A stretch of 28,152 nt of DNA, from assembly GCA_948760655.1 (NCBI GenBank), contig CAQBKK010000007.1, positions 1 to 28,152 on the forward strand. The letters are read 5' to 3'. The stretch is from an uncultured Bacilli bacterium. Its GTDB lineage: Bacteria > Bacillota_I > Bacilli_A > RF39 > UBA660. The notes under the pieces were generated by a model that did not search any database, was not told the DNA's origin, and worked only from the letters and a program-made list of their open reading frames with translations. Shown piece by piece: positions 22,534 to 28,152 of this stretch. Position 1 is the first letter of the stretch; each line of letters begins with the position of its first letter. The position numbers and the translations under genes are program-made.

Positions 22534-23565
22534 TTATATTTTTCTATTTATTAATAGCATTTCTCTTCTTAAATTAGGGGCAATCGAGGTTTCAAAGTAT
22601 AGATTGGTTGCCTTGGGTTTAAGTCCACTATTATTTTTTAAATGCGTATATAAATGAGCTGTTTGTTCCATACTTCTTTGGTTAATATTAATTTGTCTTA
22701 CTGATTTACTATTTTCTTTTAGAACTTCTTTTAGACAATTTATTAATTGCATTCTTGCTTCTAATAGGGATTCTTTTGTTTCTTTAGTAGTAGTTACTCT
22801 AAGCATTCCATTCTTTGGTATACAGGTTGTATTAGAAAGTAAAATCTTTTGGCCATATAAAGCACTTTCTTCTATAGTTACTTTTCCATGACTTAAGTTT
22901 ATTGTATCACTATTTGGTTCAGGATAAATAGTTGATTTTTTGATTTGAAGTTCTTCGCACTCTAAATTTTCGATGCCTTCTACTTGACTATTTTCGATTT
23001 CTACTTTTTCTACTAAAAACTTACATCCATGATAATTTATAGCATTTTTAATAGAAAATTTTTTCATTTTAAAGGTAGGATTATTACTATTTACAAGAAT
23101 TGCATTTCCCATATCTCCAGAAATTTTTAGTTCGTTTACATTTTGAATATGATATATGTTTTTTGCAAAATTTCTTTTATTCGTTTTTTCATGAATAAGT
23201 TCTGCTATAGTATTTTGAAAGAATTTTAAATTATATAATAGATACTTACCTTCTAGATTATCAAATTGTGGCGATAGAATAGTAATACATCCATTGATTA
23301 AAACCATTGATTTTAAAAAATGACATTGTTCTAAAATTACAATGGTGTCTTGATTTAAACATTTTATTGTTGTAATTTTAGAAAAATAAAAATTTTTAAA
23401 ATGAAGAAGTTGTACATCTTCTTTTATAATCAATTCCGTATTTTTTATTTCATAAGGTTCATTAAAATCATAGGCGTCTTTTAAAGACATAATTACATTT
23501 CGTTCTTTTTCTTGGTTCACAAAACTTAATTGAATAACATTTTCCATCTCTTTTTCTTGGTTCAT
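22534..23565 (-). CDS. Unknown protein with a possible beta-helix core
   Basis: A protein of about 343 aa. From about residue 50 to 255 it consists of short hydrophobic strands at regular intervals (TELIIKEDV, TTIKCLNQDTIVILEQCHF, LKISGDMGNAILVNSNN, KVEIENSQVEGIENLECEELQIKKSTI, KVTIEESALYGQKI). This pattern is typical of right-handed parallel beta-helix or leucine/pentapeptide-like solenoids. The last 80 residues are helical. No signal peptide is evident. I cannot name the family, and a solenoid is inferred from periodicity only. ATG 23565 has GGGG 8 nt upstream, and an earlier in-frame GTG overlaps that site. Confidence 0.65.
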   Translation of the reverse strand: MNQEKEMENVIQLSFVNQEKERNVIMSLKDAYDFNEPYEIKNTELIIKEDVQLLHFKNFYFSKITTIKCLNQDTIVILEQCHFLKSMVLINGCITILSPQFDNLEGKYLLYNLKFFQNTIAELIHEKTNKRNFAKNIYHIQNVNELKISGDMGNAILVNSNNPTFKMKKFSIKNAINYHGCKFLVEKVEIENSQVEGIENLECEELQIKKSTIYPEPNSDTINLSHGKVTIEESALYGQKILLSNTTCIPKNGMLRVTTTKETKESLLEARMQLINCLKEVLKENSKSVRQININQRSMEQTAHLYTHLKNNSGLKPKATNLYFETSIAPNLRREMLLINRKI

Positions 23566-23667
23566 TTTAAACACCCCTTTTAAATTGACTAAGATAGATT
23601 ATCATAACTTTTTTAAAGAAGCAAGTACATTTTTTACCTTTTTGGCATAAAATATAACAAATAGATG

Positions 23668-23696
23668 TTGACATTGTTTTACTATTATACTAGAAT
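23668..23696 (+). promoter_or_regulatory. Promoter of the large structured RNA
   Basis: TTGACA (23668-23673), a 17-bp spacer and TAGAAT (23691-23696), with start expected at about 23703, 2 nt before the closing helix of the RNA. Confidence 0.8.
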
Positions 23697-23702
23697 TGTT
23701 TT

Positions 23703-24319
23703 ACTTATTGTTCTTTGATAATTAGATAATGAACCATATGAAAGACAAAGGAAGCACCTTTGTATGGATTTTTTCTTAATCTTATTACTTTAGAGTGCGA
23801 ATTTTAAAGGGATTGAGTTAGAAGAAATAGTAATATTTTTTCTTGGACTTACAAAGTAAGGAAGGAGAAAAGAGTCGTTTCATCTCTTGGTTTATAAGGT
23901 ACAGACCTAATCGTGACAATCACAAACTTTTCTGGTAGCAAACAGAAAGATTAACTTTTTTTCTTACTAGGTTCGCAACTAGAAAGAAAAAAAGAACGCG
24001 AAACAAGTCATAATGCAGTTGATACGTAGCGATACGTTATAAGATTAGAATCTGGTTAAAGTAGCACAAATCTGCATGGGTTCAAATCCCAAATTTGGTA
24101 AATGATTAATCCTAAGCGTGTGAAATTCGGAAGTGCAAGTCTTCTTTAGTAACAAAAGGTAGATGAAGAATAAGAGTCGCTATCTTATGAGGGCATCTAC
24201 TAGCTAGTGACTGAAATAAAAAATAGATTGAGTATGGAATGAATGAGAGAATCATCATTATCTAATTGTTAAAGAACAATAAATAGTAACTATCTTTACC
24301 TCGAAAGGATAGTTTTTTT
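23703..24319 (+). ncRNA. Large structured non-coding RNA (ROOL-like size and architecture)
   Basis: A free-standing transcription unit with no plausible protein: perfect promoter, about 600 nt of sequence rich in hairpins, and a strong terminator. Its ends form a continuous 28-bp helix: 23705-23732 pairs with 24255-24282 (TTATTGTTCTTT with AAAGAACAATAA and ATAATTAGATAATGA on the other half), with two G-U wobble pairs. The enclosed span is 578 nt. Internal hairpins include 23734-23767 (CCATA...CAAAGG-aagca-CCTTTG-TATGG) and a long arm at 23955-23994 (11 bp, one mismatch, 4 bp; loop GTTCGCAA). GGGTTCAAATCCC near 24078 resembles a T-arm. Length and terminal closure recall ROOL RNAs, but I cannot match a consensus. 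No resemblance to RNase P RNA or tmRNA was found. Confidence 0.72.
24288..24319 (+). terminator. Terminator of the large structured RNA
   Basis: AACTATC-TTT (24288-24297), loop ACCTCG and AAAGGATAGTT (24304-24314) form a 10-bp stem with one bulge, directly followed by TTTTT. Confidence 0.85.
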
Positions 24320-24357
24320 CATTTTTGCATTTCTTTAATAAAACTATTACAAATTAA

Positions 24358-24381
24358 AACACCACTCTAATGAATGGTATT
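24358..24381 (-). terminator. Terminator of the small gene at 24392
   Basis: On the minus strand AATACCATTC-atta-GAGTGGTGTT forms a 10-bp stem with two G-U pairs, followed by TTAATTTG. The weak T run lowers confidence. Confidence 0.5.
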
Positions 24382-24391
24382 CTAATTCGTT

Positions 24392-24688
24392 TTAGAGTAC
24401 TGGATAAATTTCAATATTTTGCTTTTTTAGATTTGACCAATAAGCAATTTCACTAAGAAGTTTATGAGCTTCTTTATAAGTAATTTTTCCACTCTGAAAT
24501 CTTCTTCTTAGTTCTTCTCGTTCTTGATTGGTAAATGTTTCTATTGTCTCTTCTTCTAAACTTCCAAAATTTTCAAAGTACATTTGATCTAATAGAGTAT
24601 ATAAATCAGAAAAATCTCTTTCTTTTTCGTTTTCAATTTTCATAATTTCTAAATGTCTAGCATAAAAACTTTCTCTTTCTTTATTCAT
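24392..24688 (-). CDS. Small helical protein, unknown
   Basis: A 98-residue hydrophilic helical protein, rich in Glu and Lys, with the C-terminal segment EELRRRFQSGKITYKEAHKLLSEIAYW. It has a very strong ribosome site (GGAGGTGT) before the ATG and its own terminator, so it is probably real. No family recognised; the fold could be a small three-helix protein. Confidence 0.6.
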   Translation of the reverse strand: MNKERESFYARHLEIMKIENEKERDFSDLYTLLDQMYFENFGSLEEETIETFTNQEREELRRRFQSGKITYKEAHKLLSEIAYWSNLKKQNIEIYPVL

Positions 24689-24786
24689 GTTTACACCTCC
24701 AAATTCGCGTTTATTATAACAAGTTTTATAACAAATGTCACTTTAAATTTTTAGGTTTGTTTTCACTATTGTAATTTGGCTAATAA

Positions 24787-25093
24787 TAAATTTTTAATTT
24801 TCTTCCTATTTATTATGAGAGCCACTGCTATAAGAGATTTATCACCTCTCTTCGAATATTCTATTTTCGTCTGTTCCTCATTTCTATGTTTCTATAATCC
24901 ATATCATATTATCTTTATCACAGATATGGCTTCTGTGTTTAATTGCATTTTCGTACACTATTGAGAAATAACTATCCGCAGATTCTCCATTTTTATAAAA
25001 CCATTTTACATTATCGCTTTTCTCACAAAATTCTTCAAACATATTCTCAGAATTTAATTTAATTCTACTAGGATAATCTTTGTAGGAATTTTT
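24787..25093 (-). pseudogene. Remnant of a type III restriction enzyme Res-like nuclease domain
   Basis: One frame gives DYPSRIKLNSENMFEEFC, DNVKWFYKNGESADSYFSIVYEN and MIWIIET, which match the C-terminal endonuclease region of type III restriction Res proteins (...F-x-x-E-x-x-VxWWYKNG...YFSIVYE...FYPDYI...WIIETKG). The PD (FYPDYI) portion is deleted between IVYEN and IWIIET, and a TAG follows where K-G is expected. Weak traces continue (GTDENRIFEER, then DKSLIAVALIINRKK in another frame). There is no start or promoter. The rest of 24689-25186 shows no intact gene. Confidence 0.6.
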
Positions 25094-25186
25094 CTTATAA
25101 ACTATTTTTTCTTAAAAATGAAAAAAACAATCATTTCTGACTGATTCTATATCTAAAAGTTCGAATAGTTCGAACAAATTCGTCAA

Positions 25187-25273
25187 TGGTGCCTCCGGCC
25201 GGACTCGAACCGGCACAGTATTGCTACTACTGGATTTTGAGTCCAGCGCGTCTACCAATTTCACCACGGAGGC
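25187..25273 (-). tRNA. tRNA-Leu (anticodon CAA)
   Basis: A full class II tRNA of 87 nt with encoded CCA: acceptor GCCTCCG/CGGAGGC, anticodon arm CTGGA-CTCAAAA-TCCAG (CAA, reading UUG), long variable arm, T arm GCCGG-TTCGAGT-CCGGC. An extended -10 (TATGCTATAAT) ends about 9 nt upstream. Confidence 0.96.
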
Positions 25274-25281
25274 ATGAATAA

Positions 25282-25290
25282 ATTATAGCA
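25282..25290 (-). promoter_or_regulatory. Extended -10 of the tRNA-Leu gene
   Basis: TGCTATAAT on the minus strand, spaced correctly for a start at the tRNA 5' end. No clear -35 is seen, as usual for an extended -10 promoter. Confidence 0.5.
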
Positions 25291-25341
25291 TATTTTATTC
25301 TAAATAGTCTATAATTTCATTCATTAATTTTTTATTATTCT

Positions 25342-27918
25342 TTATTTTATCTCACGTTTTTTTATATATCTATTTAATTGATTTACCCCATCATCTATTG
25401 TCATAACTTCATAATTCCGAATAATGTCTAAATCTAAATTTAATATCGTTGCAATTTTTTCTTCTGTGATTGAATCATCTACTCTTTGCAATAAACGAAA
25501 ATAAATGAGTTGTTGTTCTGTTTTTGTTAAAGTATTTCTAAAATCTCCAAAAAAACCAGAGATTAATATTTCAGAGGTTCGATGGGGAGCATTTTTTAAT
25601 ATGTAATCTATTACTTTTTCAGGATGATTTATATTGGTAAGGTTTTTTATATAGAAGTCGATCAAGTCGGATTGACTTATTTTAAGTGTACTTAAAATAA
25701 GTTCGGAGTCTTCAAAGTTTTCATAACACTTTGCAATGAGTGCATCTATATATGCTATATTTTTTCTAGGAATATTAGCATTTTTTAGGCTTTCGTTTAT
25801 GCTTTGTTTATACTCTTCATTTCTCACATTTTTTCTTTGTATCTCTTTGATTTTACGTTCATATTCTTCTTGTAACTCTTCTAAGTTTTTAGAACACATT
25901 GCCTTTAATATTCTTGTTTTAAATATTTTTATATTTTTTAATTGCTCTTTAGAAGGATTAGCCTTTTCTTTTATTTCCCAAGTTTTTTCATCATATATTA
26001 ATTTAAAATCATCATAGCAAGATTTGGCAACTAATTTTATTAAAGAAAACGCAACTGTAAATTTCTCTTCTATTATTTTTCGTTCTTTTAAAGGCAATTT
26101 ATCATCATAGAAATAGTCTAGAAAAGATGGTAATAAATCTTTATTTTTCTTTTTTATTTCTTTTTGTTGATTTTGTGCTTCAATTAATTTTTCTATTTCT
26201 TCTAAACTATTGTTTTCGATTAAGAATCGAATCACATTTTTAAATTTAAAAAAATTATTTTTTTCATTTTTTTCTAATTTATTTTCAGGGTTTAATTTAT
26301 AGCTGTCTTTATCATATATTTTGCAAAAAATTATAAAGTCTTTTTCTCTTCTATTTTTCTGATATTCTATTGCTAATCTTACTTTTTGTTGAATTAAATC
26401 TTTTTCTTTTTCTGTCATTTCTTCAGTATAGAAATAATTTAAAAAGGATTCTTTTCTTTTTCTTCCTTTTTTTGATTTATAATTACTGGCTCTATTCTTA
26501 ACTCTTTCTTTAAGTTCTTCTAAACTATAAGTATCCATTATTATTTTTATATTTTTTATAAATTGATTGCTGGAATTTCTTATTTTTTTATTTTTTGAAG
26601 CTTCTTCTATTAAATCTCCTGTAACAGGATTATAAACTGCACAAAAATCTTCGTAAGTACGTTTGGTGATTCTACTTTGAACAATAATTGCTAATCTTGC
26701 TTTTTTTATAGCAATATTCTTCTCTTCATAAGTCATTTCCTCTGTAAAAAAGGATTCAAAGATATTTTTTAGGTTATATCTTCTTTTATTAGGATTTTTT
26801 TCATCTTCTTTTTCTTTTTTTATTTTGGTTTCTTCTACTTTTCTTTCTAATTCTAAAAGATTGTTTTCTTTTAATAATTTTTTTACTTTGACAATAAATT
26901 GACGAAAATTACTTTTTTGATTTGGTTCTAATTTTGCGTTATCTTTTAATAGCAAAGTATCTTTATCATATAAAATACAAAATGCTTCATATCCTTTTTT
27001 AGAATAATGTGCTTGGTATTCAATGGCTAATTTTACTCTTTTTACCTCAGAAATATTTAAATTTTCTTCTTTTTCAAAAAAATAATTTAAAAAGGATTTT
27101 TGTTTTTTTCTTCCTTTCTTATTTAAAACGACTTTCTCTTCTTTATTTTCAGAAACTTGTAAATCAGACGTTATTGTCTTTTGGGAAATTTTTTCTTTTA
27201 CTTTACTAGTTAAAAGGCTTTTTTCCTTTTTTATTTTTTTACTATTTTGGGAATTATCAAACCTTTTTTCTGGTCGTCTTTTTACAACTGGCTCTCTTTC
27301 ACTTTCTAATTTTTTTACTTGTTGGACTAATTCTGGCAATTTTTTACAAATTTCTTTTAAATATGTTTTATATTCTTCTTCAGAAATATTTAACATACTT
27401 CTTATTTGAAGTTCACTTAATCTTTGTACTCCTAATGCATAGGTTCGTTTGCAAATAAAACGATGGTTATGACTAGGTAAAAATTCTATTGCATCAATGA
27501 GTTGTTTTGTAGTAGCTGCTAAGTCTTTTTGCATTTCTAAAGTATTTTTATAAATCACTTTCTTTTTTTTGTTTTTTGAAGGTGTTACTAAAGAAGTAGC
27601 AATTTTATCTATTTCAAAATCTTTTTTGTCTCTAAATATTTCTTCTATATTACTAAATTTATGCTTATTTTCTAGCATAAAGCGAACATATTTCAAACGA
27701 TTTTCCACTCGTATTAAAATTGCATCTAAACGTGTTTTTTCATAGTACTGCAAATTTTTTTTAGCGTTTACACCATCATATTTTTCTCCAAATTGTCTTT
27801 GTAACAATTTTATGGTAGATGATTCTTTTTGAAAAGTTTTTATTACAAAATTAATTTCTAGTGAAGAGTAAGTAGCAAATGTTTTGTATACATTATTTTC
27901 AATAATAGGAATTTTCAA
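25342..27918 (-). CDS. Long protein with four tandem repeats and helix-turn-helix-like ends
   Basis: About 858-868 aa, highly charged and helical (Lys/Glu rich), with no signal peptide. Four tandem repeats of about 100 residues cover positions 278-373, 388-485, 494-592 and 603-698. They share SFLNYFYTEEM..EK....I..K.RLAIEYQ......Y..FC.IYD and end in NNSLEELE. Lys-rich linkers (KKGRKRK, NKRRYN) separate them. The N-terminal part includes a helix-turn-helix-like stretch (RLSELQIRSMLNISEEEYKTYLKEI), and the C-terminus has LTKTEQQLIYFRLL...SITEEKIATILNLDLDIIRNY, a sigma-region-4-like helix-turn-helix. A nucleic-acid-binding role is likely; nothing more can be said. A TTG at 27918 preceded by AAAGGAAG is taken as start; an ATG at 27948 lacks a ribosome site. 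Confidence 0.75.
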   Translation of the reverse strand: MKIPIIENNVYKTFATYSSLEINFVIKTFQKESSTIKLLQRQFGEKYDGVNAKKNLQYYEKTRLDAILIRVENRLKYVRFMLENKHKFSNIEEIFRDKKDFEIDKIATSLVTPSKNKKKKVIYKNTLEMQKDLAATTKQLIDAIEFLPSHNHRFICKRTYALGVQRLSELQIRSMLNISEEEYKTYLKEICKKLPELVQQVKKLESEREPVVKRRPEKRFDNSQNSKKIKKEKSLLTSKVKEKISQKTITSDLQVSENKEEKVVLNKKGRKKQKSFLNYFFEKEENLNISEVKRVKLAIEYQAHYSKKGYEAFCILYDKDTLLLKDNAKLEPNQKSNFRQFIVKVKKLLKENNLLELERKVEETKIKKEKEDEKNPNKRRYNLKNIFESFFTEEMTYEEKNIAIKKARLAIIVQSRITKRTYEDFCAVYNPVTGDLIEEASKNKKIRNSSNQFIKNIKIIMDTYSLEELKERVKNRASNYKSKKGRKRKESFLNYFYTEEMTEKEKDLIQQKVRLAIEYQKNRREKDFIIFCKIYDKDSYKLNPENKLEKNEKNNFFKFKNVIRFLIENNSLEEIEKLIEAQNQQKEIKKKNKDLLPSFLDYFYDDKLPLKERKIIEEKFTVAFSLIKLVAKSCYDDFKLIYDEKTWEIKEKANPSKEQLKNIKIFKTRILKAMCSKNLEELQEEYERKIKEIQRKNVRNEEYKQSINESLKNANIPRKNIAYIDALIAKCYENFEDSELILSTLKISQSDLIDFYIKNLTNINHPEKVIDYILKNAPHRTSEILISGFFGDFRNTLTKTEQQLIYFRLLQRVDDSITEEKIATILNLDLDIIRNYEVMTIDDGVNQLNRYIKKREIK

Positions 27919-27976
27919 ATCAAACACTTCCTTTGATGGTTTTATCATAACATATTAAAAAAACGGTTGTAAATCA

Positions 27977-28152
27977 TTACTTTATTTTTATTCCTAAAAG
28001 TGGTGCTAAATATATCATTTGGTCATAACTTAAGATAACACCTCGTAAATATTTGGGATCAATTAGAAGATTTTCTATTTGACATGTGGATAAGTCCATT
28101 CCATGTAAAGCAACCATATTAAATTCTACTTTATTTAAATTGACATTTTCTA
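27977..28152 (-). CDS. C-terminal end of a pentapeptide-repeat-like protein (partial)
   Basis: An open frame entering from the right edge, ending in TAA. The last residues include LIDPKYLRGVILSYDQMIYLAPLLGIKIK, the typical ending of pentapeptide-repeat proteins (...LKGAI.s..QA..LA.LLGI.I). Only about 57 codons are in the window, so the start, repeats and role are unseen. The gap to the next gene downstream is short (about 60 nt). Confidence 0.6.
   Translation of the reverse strand, partial: ENVNLNKVEFNMVALHGMDLSTCQIENLLIDPKYLRGVILSYDQMIYLAPLLGIKIK

Noticed and set aside
23703..24319. RNase P RNA, tmRNA or group I/II intron
   Set aside because: The conserved cores of RNase P RNA (GAGGAAAGTCC), tmRNA (tag frame and alanyl acceptor) and introns are not visible; the GGGTTCAAATCCC T-arm-like piece is isolated.
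24776..24964. A 62-codon plus-strand open frame
   Set aside because: It is antisense to the restriction-enzyme remnant, has no ribosome site and its composition is that of AT-rich non-coding DNA.

Overview
The window comes from a very AT-rich, Gram-positive-type bacterium. It uses the standard code: Trp is TGG, and TGA, TAG and TAA all appear as stops. Shine-Dalgarno sites are strong (AGGAGG or AAGG types), promoters are sigma-A-like, and tRNA genes encode CCA. A YjbA-like (DUF3603) protein, many small unknown proteins and a compact gene order suggest a gut member of the Bacilli/Tenericutes-related lineages. That placement is inference. Nearly all genes lie on the minus strand; the plus-strand exceptions are trpS, uppP and a large non-coding RNA.

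Layout. 1-5500: a lipoprotein, trpS, a YjbA-like gene with a small membrane gene, uppP, then an unknown gene plus hisS behind a His-rich leader peptide and attenuator. 5500-7000: a HigA-ImmA/IrrE-type antitoxin whose toxin gene is broken, with promoter and operator palindrome intact. 7000-9400: thrS (lacking the editing domain) and a small unknown gene behind a Thr-rich leader peptide and terminator. 9440-11150: rmuC and a TVP38/DedA-like membrane protein. 11200-15130: an unknown gene, a frameshifted Rpn/PD-(D/E)XK 'transposase', a beta-lactamase-fold hydrolase and another unknown gene. 15170-15480: tRNA-Arg(CCU) beside a decayed partial copy of itself. 15540-19300: DUF362, DUF1653, HD-domain, cation-efflux and glycosyltransferase genes. 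19360-23570: a gene interrupted at a nine-G tract, a protein-kinase-like protein, a DUF1287 protein, a coiled-coil membrane protein and a possible beta-helix protein. 23660-24320: a free-standing large RNA with its own promoter and terminator, closed by a 28-bp helix spanning 578 nt. 24390-28152: a small unknown gene, a restriction-enzyme remnant, tRNA-Leu(CAA), a long protein with four repeats, and the end of a pentapeptide-repeat-like gene.

The most interesting content is regulatory. Both hisS and thrS appear to be controlled by ribosome-mediated transcription attenuation, with leader peptides carrying HHH and TTTTT runs, competing RNA segments and intrinsic terminators. I see no T-box element, although T-boxes are the usual device for synthetase genes in Firmicutes. 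Both leaders start from the same promoter form (TTGACA, 17 bp, TAGACT). The large RNA, the poly-G switch candidate and the four-repeat protein also stand out. Several genes are visibly decaying (higB, rpn, res remnant, tRNA copy).
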